From Guadua angustifolia (Eukaryota; Streptophyta; Magnoliopsida; Poales; Poaceae): a stretch of 64,000 nt of DNA. Position numbers and translations under genes: made by a program. The notes beneath the pieces were generated by a model. The model searched no databases. It worked only from the letters and a program-made list of their open reading frames with translations, and was not told the origin of the DNA. Location: assembly GCA_036346375.1 (NCBI GenBank), contig CM070502.1:22730924-22794923 (forward strand), read 5' to 3'. Positions 11,221 to 23,548 of the stretch are shown piece after piece; the first letter of the stretch is position 1, and the number at the start of each line of letters is the position of its first letter.

Positions 11221-13110
11221 TTCAAATAGATTTGATCCTTTCTTCCGGAGAGTAGGCTCTTAACTTAATAATTGGGGCAATTAATTTTGGTAGAAGCATG
11301 GTTCCTAGTAGATAAGAGACATACATGTGACCATCTAGTAGAGGCATCTATCAGTACCATAAAATTTTTTAGAAGGGGCCCAACAGGAGTTGAATAGGTC
11401 CACATATATCACTCTGAATTTCTCCAGGAAATTCAGTGATTCCTCCCTAACTTTTTAGGTAAGAAGATCTAAGTATGAGCTTTCCTTTAGCGCAGCCAGG
11501 GCATAAGGCAACTTCAGGTCTAGGAAAGTATTTATACTATGGCCAGCAGAATTATAATTATTCTTCTCATAATATTCAACTCAAAATATCCTAGTTGATC
11601 TGCTAGATCTTAAATATTTTTGGGTTTTCATCGCAACACAAAACTTCAGGTTTTATATGTGCATAGTATAACCCAAAGGAGTATGAATGAAGTTTTCCAA
11701 CCACACGTTAATTATACCCATTAAACTTAGTCATGAGTAGATATTCTGTACCATCCTCATTCTTTGTCTCCATACAAAAACGATTCAGAACAATGTCTTT
11801 AAAACTTAAAGGAGTACGACTGGACTCAGGGTATAATAAGGCATTCTTCGATTATAGCTATAAAATGTCGCTAACCGATGATAATCATAATATTTTAAAT
11901 TTAATTAGTGTAGTATAACTGTCTTCTAGACAGATTTTCACATCCACTATCGGATTATATTTTGTTCTATGTTAGAAGTATGATCGATTGATCAAACAAT
12001 TGTTGCATCAGGAACAAATTGTAGACTATAGAACAACATAGCACAATTAAACAAATATTTGGGAAATATCAATTTTAAATGATAACCGCTCAACAGGAGC
12101 GTAGTCCAAATGTTCATTCAGGAACTAGGCTAAACTGATAAGAAGACTTATAAGGAATATGTGACATCGACTAGCAAAATGAAGAAATACTTAAGAGACT
12201 AATTTAGGTCTCTTTATGAGTCATATATGTCCTTCTGGGACCTCTTGAACTTTATAATTTCAAGAACCATATTATCACACTTCTCAGCACTCGTGTCAAC
12301 AACAGGTTGAACAGTGAAGTATGATTCAATATTGTTTACCCTGGGTCTTATTGACTGTTCCATTGGATTTTGTGTAAAGGTCTACCACATGCTTCGAGAT
12401 GCAATAGTTGCATGATTAATGGTCAATGCATTCATAACTAAAACAGAGTTATTCAGGATTTGCGGCCTTACTTCTGGAAGTCCCTGGCCCTTTACCTTTA
12501 CTTCTCCACTATGAATTGCCTCTTCCCCTTTATTCCATTTGCCCTTTCTGCGGCCACAACTATTGCTTGCTTGCTGAGCATTAGCATATGCTTCGGGCAC
12601 TGCAAGGCTCCCGTTAGGAATTACGAGATGATTCTTCACTAAGAGTTCATCATGTTTTTCTGCTTCTAGCAAAATGCATATGAGCTCGATGTACTTCTAC
12701 TACTGAGCATGGCAATACTATTACAACAGTATCCTCATATTGGGGTGAAAGTTGCATAACATGTTGCCGATCTTTTTAGCATTAGTAACTTTCTGGTTAC
12801 ATGATGTTAGATCAATGACAAGCTTGTGTATGACAAAATTATATACTGCCACATCCTTTATAACCCTAAAAACGTGGGAGGATCCATTCGCGCTGTGCTT
12901 CTGGCAACAGGATGTATCTTTGCTGCTTATATATTCTTCCTTCAAGGAATCCAAAATACCGTCTTGTCATCTACTATCAACTATTTGGCCTTCAGATCCA
13001 TACAAAGGTGGTGCCTCTGGAAAAGTAGGGGTACTAGCTTTAGGTTGGGAAAACGGTGGTTCTAAAAGATTAAGCTATCAGATTAATCTTAGTATTGATT
13101 GCCCAGGTAA
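11221..13110 (-). pseudogene. Decayed Copia polyprotein: gag and integrase
   Basis: Reading on the minus strand from about 13110 leftward, a Copia gag is recognisable: ALKEEY-like start, VIKDVAVYNFVIHKL and LTSCNQKVT at 12721-12954, then EAEKHDELLVKNH and SLAVPEAYANAQQ at 12382-12672. Next comes a damaged segment containing HVVDLYT. At 11560-11221 lies the pre-integrase and integrase start, with PGCAKGKLI, FPGEIQSDICGPIQ and WSHVCLLSTRNHA. Frames are broken by many stops and shifts. The integrase is cut at about 11221 where the minus-strand LTR begins, and reverse transcriptase is missing. It is clearly non-functional. Confidence 0.75.
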
Positions 13111-13870
13111 GGTAATTATTGCCATTTAGGGCAAGCTTGATAAATTCTCTCTTTGTGATGTCTAACATACCCTATTTCTATTTATGCAAAATGACTTTTA
13201 CTGCTGGTAAAATCATTATATTGCATGCTCACTCTTTAATCAATAAAGCTTAGTTTTGTTTATATCTATTCAGTAGATAATTATCTAAATTTTTCCCAGA
13301 TTTTTTTTCTCTAGCAATTTTTCATACTCTTCTGCTAATCATCAAGCAATTTTTAGAATTACTGATTAACAGAAAAAAAAACTTTCAACATGAATTAATC
13401 ATGGCATAATGTTAAGAATATTAATTCAGAGACTTAAAGCTCTCAAATCCTATAGAAATTTCTAGAATTTTTCTAGCATTTTTCATATTTTTTGTTAATT
13501 TTTTAGCACATATAAACATGAAAAATATGCTAAGAAAATTAATCTAGCAATATGTCACAGAGCAATGGGTCATACATAATTTTTCATAATTTTCTAGAAT
13601 TTTCTGTTAATTACTAAGTAATTTTCAAAATCACTTAAATAACAAAAAATAAATATTCAGAACATGTAAATCTTAGTATAAAGCTAGAAAAATAAACCTA
13701 GAGCATGAAGCTTCCAAAGTTCTAGGTATCAATTTATCAAATTTTCATAACCTAGAAAAACTATTTTCTAGGATTTATCATGAACTTTAGGAATTTATTA
13801 ATTAATTTCTGCAATTACTAAAAATTCCTGGGATAAAATGTAATTTTACTTTTTCTTCAAAATAAATGGG
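13111..13870. other. AT-rich DNA, possibly Copia leader
   Basis: Low-complexity AT-rich sequence lies between the Copia gag remnant and the Gypsy insertion site. No gene is seen. Before the Gypsy inserted it was continuous with 24348 onward. Confidence 0.4.
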
Positions 13871-13875
13871 CTGCT

Positions 13876-14823
13876 TGTCGGCGTGTTTCTCCTGACAGTT
13901 ATTCTCCCTAGACGGAGTCCGGGGTTCAATAGAGGGGATCTTCATGGAAGGACACCTACGGGATCTCCCGAGGGATCCACACAGACAAAAATCTAAGAAC
14001 ACACCGATATTACCCAGGTTCGGGCCCCGATCGAATGTATGACCCTAAATCTGCTACATTTACATTAATGTGTTTTGAGTGTATTACAAACGCTCGATCC
14101 TCACTCTATCTCCCTTTCTGCTCTGTCTTCTCGAGCTCTCTCTTCTCTGCTCTTCTCCGTGCTCTCCTTCGTTCGAGTCCCCCTCTTCCCATGCACCAAA
14201 GCTCTCTTATATAGGTCGGACTGGCTTGGGCAAGTGGGAAGATAACATCATACTGATTACACTCATTTATTACACCAATCGCTGTAGCCCTATATCCCCT
14301 GGCCTCATTCTTTGCACCACCGTCCAACTCCGCTCGATGCACGAAGCGACTTGTATCTGACGGGTTAGGTCTGAGGCGATAGAGGATAAGCTATCGTCTT
14401 GTCGGTGAAGCTATGCCCATTCAATGGTTCTGACATGGTGTGTCGGGGGAGAAGACTTTGAGGCAAAGCTCCCCCATTCCTTCAACATACGCCTCCACAC
14501 GGCCAATGACGAGACCCAGTACCTTGACTCCGTCGGCCTACCAGCGGCCGATGCGCTGGCGTTAGGGCACAGTCGCCACCTTTCGCCCGGTGCCCATGAC
14601 CCGGTCGCTGGCGTTGGGGCACTGATCGTCGCACCTGCTCACCCGGTGCCACCACGGCGATCGCTGGCGTCGAGCTGATGCCCGCTGCTCGCCCGGTACG
14701 CCACGGCGGATCGTGCGGTGTCGGGGCACGATTGCCCCGCTTTGCTCGCCAAATTGCCATGCCCGGCACTTTCGTGGCCCTCTTGGCCGTGGCGGAGAGG
14801 ATACCGGCGTAAAATCGTCGGCA
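13876..14823 (-). repeat. 3' LTR of Gypsy element 1 (948 bp)
   Basis: On the plus strand it begins TGTCGGCGTGTTTC and ends AAAATCGTCGGCA, matching the right LTR at both ends and through the middle. On the minus strand a TATA-like box lies near 14210-14218 (complement of TTATATAGG). Confidence 0.9.
14525..14765. repeat. U3 tandem repeats in the 3' LTR
   Basis: About four imperfect copies of a roughly 60-bp GC-rich unit share CGCTGGCGT-GGGCA and CTCGCCCGGTGCC. The corresponding stretch of the other LTR (about 24160-24270) holds fewer copies, which accounts for most of the length difference between the LTRs. Confidence 0.75.
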
Positions 14824-15128
14824 GTAGCCCGGGCCCGTCTGGAGTGCGTGCGGTGCTGAACCTCTTTAATGTCGGCGTGCTCCGGGCAGATCCACCCTCG
14901 ATCCTCTCGCTTCGTCGCCTTCTCTCGAGACACGGCATTGCACACTTCGCCTTTTAAGTGAACGCCCGGTAGCGAAACCTATTAATACACGCACCCATGA
15001 TCGGTGGTTCATGCTCTTTTCGACTCCTCCATCTTTTTTCCTTGCCCCTTCAACTTCCTTGCCCGAAGACATCACTCCGCACGATTGGCGCAGCCATTCC
15101 TGCTTCAACCGTCAACAAGGAGAGGGCA
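14824..15128. other. Non-coding spacer between 3' LTR and antisense ORF
   Basis: No clear polypurine tract is visible next to the LTR. A CT-rich leader-like stretch at 15020-15065 precedes the antisense ORF on the plus strand. Confidence 0.4.
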
Positions 15129-17109
15129 ATGAGGCTCTCCCAGACCACCGCCGAGGGTTCCCTTCGCCTACGCCACAGAACCCTCACGCCGTGGTGCGAA
15201 GCTGGGGAGATCGTCGTCTTCTCCTAGGCGCTGTTGGTGGGCCTGGTTCCGCCCTTCTCCGAGTTCTTCCTCACAGTCCTTCACTTCTATGAGATCCACC
15301 ATCTTCATCTCACCCCCAACTCCGTTCTCATTCTCTTCACCTTCGCTTACCTCTGCGAGATATTCGTGGGGGTAATGCCCAATCCCCCCTCTTCCGCTTC
15401 TTCTAAACTCTCCGTGGCTCCACGGACAGCGGAGTCGCGAGGAGCTGCCACTTTCGCCTTCGCGACGGATCGGCCTCCCACTACATCCCTTCGGTGAAGA
15501 CCAAGCTGGGCGTGGCCAGTGAATGGTGTCTACCCGGCGGCAGCGATGGCCTTGATGCCTGGAGGTGCCCTCACGCATCAGCGATAGCAAAGCAGGGGCT
15601 CGCCGTCAAGGAGACAATGAGCTTGGGCGATGGTGGCCCGCATCAGCGGCTGCGGGACTCGGTGGCCGAGGCCGGTGATGCAGGACTTCATGACTGGAGG
15701 ATCAGACCCTCTTCACCGCTTGCTTGAACTGCGTGGCGATATCTGGTGGCAGCGACATGACCCGCACTCACCCGGGCTGTAAGTTTCTATTCTCCTTTTC
15801 TTTTGATCTTTTGTGGTCGTCATCAATCGGTAACCTTTTCTCTTTCTCTAGGCGCAGGGAATCTGGATGCCCCTTCCATCACCAAGTGGTGGCTTTACTG
15901 CTCGCCAATATAGCGGTTCGGACTTCGTGAGGCGAACCACTTTGCAATCTGGAGTTCGCGGGCGTCTCGGATGTCAAATACCGACAATGGACTCCACGGG
16001 TTAGCGGCGTTGCCACCCGCGGCCCCACGACAATCGAGGACCTGCCCGATGGATGGCCGAACGCAGACAGCGGCCATCCTCCTCGGGCGCCTCGGGTGCA
16101 GAACCCAAAGGCCCTGCAAACAGCCGGTTTGTCGCCCCTCTGTTCCACCATGCCTCCGAACACGACTGGAACGGGGTCTTCATCTGCCGCGGCGACGTCC
16201 TCCGCTCTTGCCCTGGTGCTGACTCCACCTGCACCGATTCCATTAGTCTTGACTCCGCCGGCAGGAGCCCTTGCTCTTGCCCGCGGGGCTTAATCTGTTG
16301 GCGTCTTCCTTGACTTCGGCGCTTCCAGGGGCAGCCCCCTTGGTGCCATAAAGCAGTGCGGTGAAGCGTGAGGGACCCTGTCCGTGAGCCGTCCGGCGCC
16401 CCCGAAGTGGTTCACGTGGACATCGCCGGCGCCGGCACCTCTGCCCACTCTGCTCCGAGCGCCCTTGCCGCCTCGCCTCGACTAGCAACCTTTCGTGAGC
16501 TTGGCGGCGTGCATGCTTCTCGGCGCCCTCTAGGCGGCCACCCGGCCAGAAGTCGCAGATGACCCGGAGGATGGGGCTGCTATGAGGTGGCGCTTGAGAG
16601 AGGAGAGAGGCGGCCCACTTGCAGGGAGAAGGCAAGTCTGGTGGCCTGCTAGCCAGCGAAGGATGCGGCGACGCAGAGCGGTGAAGATGAGCTGCGCGCT
16701 GCTGCTTGCACAACCTCACCGTCAATCACATGGTCAGGAACCTGTGGCCCTTGGGGGTGAGGCTGGGCAACCCACTGGAACCCTAGGTGATGCAGTACAT
16801 TCTTTGCATCACCCGGGGTTGTCGAGCTCTCCAGGCTTGCCATACTGTCCTTGCTCACTTGAGAAGGCGGGAGTCGCGGCCGCCAACTGCGAGTGCGTCT
16901 TTGCCCCTCTTGCACTAGCCATAGCGCCTCCTTCGACACCATGTCCACCGTGGCTAGAATCGGCTGGCGAGGTCGGTATGGCTTCGCATCTTGTGAAGCC
17001 TCGAAATCGTGGCGGGTTGATGAAGGTGGAGGACCCTGCCATTGACGCTGCAATGGTGGAGGAGGCGGGGGATGACACCAGGCACATCCAAGTCGCCGAC
17101 AACGAATGA
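15129..17109 (+). pseudogene. Antisense ORF of Gypsy element 1 (putative gypsy-type transposon domain), broken
   Basis: On the plus strand, opposite to pol, a damaged frame at 15234-15370 reads GLVPPFSEFFLTVLHFYEIH and then LTPNSVLILFTFAYLCEIFV. I recognise this as the start of the plant putative gypsy-type transposon domain found in antisense or extra ORFs of Tat elements. A possible start is the ATG at 15129. Coding-like GC-rich sequence continues to the stop at 17107-17109, with frame changes and possible introns that I cannot place. It is convergent with integrase, whose end lies about 0.9 kb further right. Its function in the element's life cycle is not known. Confidence 0.65.
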
Positions 17110-18040
17110 TGACCCGGGCGGCCTTTCTTGTTTTCTTCGTTTCTTTTTTTCTGTAGCCATGTACATACACCTTTTAACAAATTTAATGAAATTATCATCC
17201 TTTGCATTTACCTGAATGCCTGTTTGCATGTGTTTGCCCACGTCTACTTGACTCAACCACCGGGCGATCAGCCCCCCGGTCTTGCCATGATGCGGGTCTG
17301 GGGGCTTAGATTAGGTCGATGCTCCGGCACTTTCCCTGTACTCGCACGCAACCGCTACAAACACGAGCAGAAGTTATGCAAGACACGCAGGGAATAGACA
17401 AAAGAGCATAAGTTCCCACGTGCGTGGTTGTCACTGTCCCATTGCCTTTCGGAACTTAAACCCTTGCGATCTCTCGAAACCTTACCACGCATTTGTGTGG
17501 CGCGACAAATCTCAAGAGTGGTTTTGGGCGGCGGTGCTCATGGTGACAACCGGGGTGTACTAGCCGCATTGAACAACATCTTAGAACTTCGCCCCTGTGG
17601 CGAATCCTTGCTCGGCATAAGCGCTAGGTGTTACCGCTTATCGACAAGGAAGCGCCAGAGCTACGGTACCCATGACAACCACACAAATCGACCCACGAGG
17701 GCACAAGCGGGAAAGACAAGAAAAAGGCAGACGAGAGCCCACATGGCAAACAACAACTTATTATCGTAGTCGCCGTCGGCTAATGGAGGAGAGCCCATTC
17801 TCTGGTGATCGGGCGGTATCAGTACTTACAGTTCTCGGGGTAGAACTTCACAACATTTCCAAGTTACGGGAGTTCGCGGCTCTTGGCCGATCCTCGTGTG
17901 TGCCAAGACCACCGGGAGGTGAGACCACCTTAAAGGGCCCTCCCACGGGAGGCGGCATTGCGACTAGCCTACACCTAAATTCTCGCAAGGCGAGGTTGCC
18001 TTGCCGATTCTCTCTTATGGACCCGGTGGCGTGGTCTTGC
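17110..18040. other. Convergent intergenic spacer inside Gypsy element 1
   Basis: This stretch lies between the end of the antisense ORF and the integrase end. Short frames on both strands show no domain. A T-rich stretch at 17130-17200 could hold the antisense transcript's polyadenylation region. Confidence 0.4.
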
Positions 18041-18930
18041 CTAAAACTCTGCTTTGGTATCGAGTAACATAAAATTTGCCCGATCGCGCACCTCCTCCAG
18101 AAGGTTGACTTCTTCTTGGCGTTGGTCTTCCTGGCCCTCTTCACTAAATGCTGAAACGCACGGGGAGCCTAATGACAGTTCGGACGGAAGGACAACTTTC
18201 GCCCCATAGACCAGGAAGAAAGGTGTTTCTCGATCGCCCATTTGGAGTGTGGCTCAAGCGATCCGCACCTGCCATGGAAGTTTGTCGAATCCAGCGCTCC
18301 CGCTTGTGGAGCCGGTCAAACGCCCTCGTCTTGAGGCCCCTCAACACCAGCGTGTTAGCACGCTCTGCCTAGCCATTGCTCCTTGGGTGAGCCACCGAGG
18401 CGAAATATACCTTGGTGCCCATCTCTTCACAAAACTCCAGGAATGCCGCGCTGGTGAATTGGGTGCCGTTGTCGGTGATGATGCGATTGGCGACTCCAAA
18501 GCGGGTGAAGATCCCACGCATGAACCTGATAGCAGTGGAGGCCGTGATGGCGCGCACTGCATCGGTTTCAACCCATTTGGTAAACTTGTCGATGGCAATG
18601 AACAGATGGGTGAAGCCCCTATGGCCTGAGAGCGGGCCGGGATGTCGACCCTCGGACGCGAATAGCTAAGAAGGCGGGATGGTTTATGGCGCTTGGGCTG
18701 GTCGATTGGATTGCTTGGCATAGAGCCTTGCGCCTCGCATCTCCTCACCGGCTTCATAAGCATCACGGAGGCGATGAGGCCAATAAATTCTTGGTGGAAT
18801 GCTTTCTGGGCGGCGTCAGGCTAGACATATGGCTCGTACATGCCTCCATGGATATCGAAGCGAGGTTACTCCCCTCTTCCCGAGTGATGCACTTCAGAAG
18901 AATTCCGTTTCTACTCTAATGATATAGGTC
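18041..18930 (-). pseudogene. Integrase of Gypsy element 1, broken
   Basis: Read on the minus strand, the zinc-binding start is degenerate (DIHGGMYE near 18850). The catalytic core is readable at 18660-18350 with AIDKFTKW, ITDNGTQFTSAAFL and VAHPRSNG followed by a stop and AERAN. The second Asp and the Glu of the D-D-E triad are visible. The stop in the NG-AERAN motif fits a CAG-to-TAG change. A C-terminal piece with TPFFLVYGAKVVLPSEL follows at 18241-18041 in a different frame. It is inactive. Confidence 0.85.
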
Positions 18931-19369
18931 CCCACCTACCAGAGTATAGCACTTGGCCTTTCGTGCAATTTTCTCGGCTGACGCATCATCGTCGAGGATC
19001 ACTTGGTCCCGTAGAAAGGCTAGGATCGGATCCATCCACTGACCTTCCCGGCCAAGTGTAGCAATCACGTGGTGATCACACGGGTACTCACTTTGGCGAG
19101 CTTTTCCTGTACCGCCTTGGCGGTGTCGCCGTCCTCCCTCACTGAATCGAAATTTGAGGCGACCTTGTCTTCCCTCCTTGAGCTGAAATTTGGGACAACC
19201 GTGCCACCTTCCCCATCTAAGTCGGAGGCTGAGACAGCCGCACCATCTTCCCCACCATGAACGGGGACAGCGACGGACGGTCGCGTAAGCCTTTCTTCAG
19301 GACCTGGCCAGGAGCAGTGGTTCTTGGCGGCGTGTTCTGGCCCGTCCGCCATGTGGTTGTTGCGTCGGG

Positions 19370-20272
19370 GATATGGATATACTGACCCTTGAGCGGCTCC
19401 ATCTTCTAACCTCGCCAGAAATCGCTACGATGTGGGATCGAGCATTGAAATTCCTTCGTGCACGATTGATGACCAGCGAAGTCGCCTTTGACTTAGGCGT
19501 CGGACGCCCTAGCAGCGGAGGCGGCGGCCTGCCGATAAACCCTCGTACTCAGCGATGTTGTTGGTGGCCTTGAAGTCTAGAACGACCACGTATTGAAGGA
19601 TGTCGCCGGTCGGGGAGATCAGGATAACCCCAGCCCCCGTGCCCTCGAGCCTGAAGGAGCCGTCGAAGAATAAAGTCCAGGGAGAAGGCGTGGGTATTTC
19701 TTCAGCTTCAGGAGTGGCGGGAGTCCACTCGGCGATGAACTCCGCCAGTCTTTGACTCTCGATGGCGGTGCAGGGGGGAGGGGGTGATCTTGAGGCAAAA
19801 CTCCCCCAACTCTACCGACCACTTGGCGACGCGACCCTCGGCCTCCTGATTGTGGAGGATCTCTCGTAGGGGATAGGTAGTGACCACCGTGATCTCCCTT
19901 CCTTGGAAGTAGTGCTGCAGTTTTCTGGACACCACTAGGACGGCGTACAACATCTTCTGTGCTTGTGGATATCTGGTCTCTGCCTCATGTAGCACCTTGA
20001 TGACATAGTAGACCGGCTTTTGGATGCCTTCCCTCTCCACCACCAGTACCGCGCTCACCACTGCAGGAGTAGCCGTGATGTACAAAACAGCGGCTTGCGG
20101 GCTTAGGCGACCCGGCCGGTGGGGAGAGAGTACTTATTCAAATCTTCAAGCGCTTGTTGGGCCTCCGAGTCCATTGAAGTGATTGGTCTTCTTCTTGAGT
20201 TTGAATAAGGGTAGACTCCTTTCTCCCAAGCGGCGATAAACCTTGAGGGGCGCTTGAGGCGGCGGCGAGGCA
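19370..20272 (-). pseudogene. RNase H and second RNase H of Gypsy element 1, broken
   Basis: At 20085-19708 the reverse-transcriptase-linked RNase H region reads KPVYYVIKVLHEAETRYPQ and later SRKLQHYFQGREITVVTTYP with REILHNQEAEGRVAKWSVEL. Further left, around 19680-19500, a second RNase H copy is visible in shifted frames, with an LFFDGSFR-like start and ATNNIAEYEG. A duplicated RNase H is known for Tat-lineage Gypsy elements. Confidence 0.8.
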
Positions 20273-20860
20273 TTACACTGCTTGGTGAGTCGGTGGCTTC
20301 ATGTGCTCGATGGCTGCTATCTTGTTGGGATTGGCCTCAATGCCCCAGTTGGACACAAGGAACCCCAGCAACTTTCCGGAGGGCACGCTGAACACACACT
20401 TCTTGGGATTGAGCTTTAGGCAATTCTTCCGGACGTTGGCAAAAGTTTCTTCCAGGTCTTCGATCAGTCCTTCACCCTTCTTGACTTCCACCACCAGGTC
20501 GTTAACGTACACCTCGAGGTTTCGTCCTATCTGCGAATGAAAGAAAATATGCATAACGCGATAAAGTAGAACCGGTATTTTTAACCCAAATGCCATTACG
20601 ATATAACAATAAACACCCGCCGAGTTACAAAGCGGTCTTTTCTTCATCCTCGCCGCCATGCTAATCTGGTGGTACAGGGTATCGTCCGAAAGCGATAGCT
20701 CACACCCCGCCGTAGAGTCGACGATGAGATCAACACGCGGCAAAGGGTACGGATCTTTCGGGCAGGCCTTGTTGAGGTCGGTGAAGTCGACGCACATCCA
20801 TCACTTCCCGTTGGCCTTCTTGACAAGCACAGGGTTGGCAAGCCACTCAGGGTGAGAGAC
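20273..20860 (-). pseudogene. Reverse transcriptase of Gypsy element 1, catalytic Asp mutated
   Basis: The frame 20797-20273 reads MCVDFTDLNKACPKDPYPLP, later FGLKIPVLLYRVM, then EVYVNDLVV, then LNPKKCVFSVPSGKLLGFLV. The YVDD catalytic box has become YVND (GAC to AAC, a G-to-A change), which should abolish polymerase activity. A stop just upstream, in GKWR-MCVD, also fits a TGG-to-TGA change. Confidence 0.9.
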
Positions 20861-21135
20861 TTCCCAAATGATCCCCCCGCGCAGCAGCTTCTCTACCTCC
20901 TCACGAATGGCATCTTGTCACTCTGGTGCCTGTCTCCGGACCTTTTGTCAGACTGAGCGCACTCCTGGGAGCGTTGCCAATCGGTGCTCGATCACCCTTC
21001 TGGGGACCCCAGTCATGTCAGATGGTTGCCAGGCAAACATGTCGGAGTTAGACTGGAGGAAGGTGACAAGCGCGCTTTCCTATTTGGCGCCAAGGTTGGC
21101 ACCCACCTTGACTGTCTTCTCGGGCTCGCCCTCGC

Positions 21136-21640
21136 TCAGGGAGACCACCTTAACCTCACCGGAAGAACCGGGCAAAACCGCAGGTCTTCGCCGGAAAACT
21201 CCGAGTAAGCGACATCGGCTTGCCTTGCACAGGTGGCGCCGGCCATGTCCAATGCCTGCTTGTGGCAGCGCAAGGCTTCCGGCCTATCCACCTTGATGAC
21301 TATGGGGCCACCGGGCCCGGGCATCTTCATCACCATGTATGCATAGTGGGTCACCGCCATGAACTTGACCAACGCCAGTCGGCCAAGCAGGGCGTTGTAC
21401 GGAAGGTCGAAGTCAGCGACTTCAAAGTCCACCACCTTCGTACGGTAATTGTTCTCGTCCCCGAAGGTGACGGGGAGGCGCACCTGGCCCAGGGGCACTG
21501 AACCAGTCCCGGGGTGACTCCGTAGAAAGGCAGGGTTGAACGTAGCTCTTGCTGCAATATCTAGAGCGTTCGAAACACCTTGGAGGACAAGAGGTTGATG
21601 GAGCTTCCTTCGTCCACCAGCACTCGCCCAAGCTTCACGT
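21136..21640 (-). pseudogene. Protease region of Gypsy element 1, frame-broken
   Basis: The minus strand encodes the retropepsin region. A VLVD-EGSSINLLS-like active-site stretch near 21620-21580 is in a different frame from the flanking sequence. The post-protease stretch at 21498-21136 reads LGQVRLPVTFGDENNYRT, then DLPYNALLGR and LVKFMAVTHYAYMVMKMPGP. The active-site DGGS appears as DEGS. Confidence 0.8.
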
Positions 21641-23100
21641 TCCGAATAGTGGGCAAAACCATGATCGGAAAGTGACCGGGCCGACAGTGCTTTCAGGGTG
21701 GTCGGCCCGACTGAAGGTGATCGGCTCCTTCGACCACTTCAGTGGCCTACCTGCCCCTGAGCTCGGCATAGCGGTGCAAACCTCCCTCATCAGCCGCTTA
21801 TACTTCGTGTTGGAGGAATAGGTGGTCGAGCCACCATGTATGTATGCCACCATGTGCTCCGCCCACTGGAAAGCCAACGGGGCGGGGTCTTCATCCTGGT
21901 CGTCATCGCGGGGACGATGCTCCTTGAGCCACTGCTCCACCATCTTGCTCACAACCTGGCAGCTGGCCAGGTCATGCGTGTTGGATCTGTGGATCGGGCA
22001 GTAGGGCCTACCCTCCTTCTCCTCGCGGCGGTCGTCCCTCCGACCGCGACAATCGTCTCGTCGGTCACGGCGGTCCCACCACCGCGACTTGGTGTCCCTG
22101 TGCTCACGCTCTGCGGTTAGGACCTGCCCAAACTCAGCCGCTTCGCGCTTCTTCTTCCTACTCGTGGAGCTGGGACCCTTCAAGGTCCCGGCTTCATCTC
22201 CGTCGTGCCCGCCAGCTAGACTGGACACCTTCCTCTGAGCTTCCGCCGCCCGTGCGCACTTGTGCGTCAGGGAGAACAGCTCAGAAGTGGTGGTGATGTT
22301 GCGGGTGGCCATCTTCTCCCGCATCTTGTGGTCGGGCGCCTCTTGGCGATGGCGGTATGGCTGTTCGGAGATCCTAGGGATCGTGTTCTGACGATAACTA
22401 AAGCTGTCGGATGAAGTCGCGCAATGACTCCCTTTCCCTGACCGAGGGCATGGAATCATCCTCCACGCTTGGTGTATATCTGAGCCTTGGAAGTTGGTAG
22501 CGAAAAAGGTGACCTGATTCCTCACGAGTGCACCGACCCTTGCGGAAGGTTCATGACCAAACAGGCGGATCCGTCAAGGCCGTCGAAGTAGTTGGCCTGG
22601 CAGCACCGGGCGTCCTCGGCCCACATCACCGTCGTGTATATCTGCGGGAACTCCTCGGGTTGGTGGTGCCATCATACTTCTCAATGGATGTCGGCGAAAC
22701 CTCTCCGACCCATAGCATGCGGCCCTTGGATTGGAGAAGCAGCAGCGCATAGCCGTGAAGAACCCTGTTGTCGACTGAACCTGGCCGGAGACTATCTTGG
22801 GGAGTCACGGACCTTGACTCCCTAAGGATTCGGAGGAGAGGGCCTCCTCCTCACCCCGAGGGTAGGAGTCGTTGGAGGAGCTGTCGTCACCAGGAGCCAT
22901 CCGCCTATCGCGGCCTTGCCCCTGTGCACGACAGCACTGTAGTATGCCGCGCAAATCATCGCTACGCCGTCGATGACACTTCTCCAAATGACTCCTCAGA
23001 TCCTCACGACCCCCCTGTGCTCGGGGACACGCGAGCGATACACCGCATACCGTGCGACCCCATAAATAGGGTCCATGTCTTGTCGCCCTTTCCTTACTCT
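21641..23100 (-). pseudogene. gag of Gypsy element 1, broken
   Basis: The minus strand shows YDGTTNPRSS at about 22650 (gag core start), an interrupted TVMWAED segment, LVMNLPQG near 22550, and RMIPCPR through REKMATRNITTTSELFSL and KCARAAEAQ at 22440-22220. The tail has many charged residues and YCPIHRSNTHDLASC at about 21990, a zinc-knuckle-like Cys/His set. Several frames are needed to read it, so it is a pseudogene. Confidence 0.8.
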
Positions 23101-23528
23101 AGCCCTCCAGCCCTGCGCTTCCCTTCGGGTGGTGGAAGCTTAGAGTGCAGTCATACGCAACCACGACCATGAATCTGCGAAGGTACCGCGAATCGAACAG
23201 CCCCACAGTGGGCGCGTCTATCAGGGAAGCGATGCCCAGCCACGACGTGGATGGAGTGTCTCCTGCAAGTTCCACCGGGGTGTGGTCCAAGAGGAGATGA
23301 ACAACATGCAGGTTTTGGGCCGGAGTGGCCTCTTCCATGGCTAGCCACCGTCGAACCGGCAGCTCTGCTACCAAGAGGACAACGCCGCCCCCTCCGGACA
23401 AAGTGTGGAGCGGTCCCTCGCTTGGATGGGAGTCTTGGGAGAGCGTTGCGAACCTTGCTAACCTCGGCGGCTCTTCTCGATGGATGACCAGGATCCACTG
23501 GAGAGATGAAAGGGTGAGCCAACCGCTA

Positions 23529-23548
23529 CCCCCTACCTGGCGTGCCAC
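23529..23548 (-). promoter_or_regulatory. Primer binding site of Gypsy element 1
   Basis: Directly inside the 5' LTR, read on the minus strand, is TGGCACGCCAGGTAGGG, one base from the LTR end. The TGG start and position fit a tRNA 3'-end primer site. I do not assign the tRNA. Confidence 0.65.

Noticed and set aside
16243..17256. Minus-strand frames of 100-173 residues in Gypsy element 1
   Set aside because: Shadows of the GC-rich plus-strand antisense ORF. They lack domains and lie downstream of integrase.
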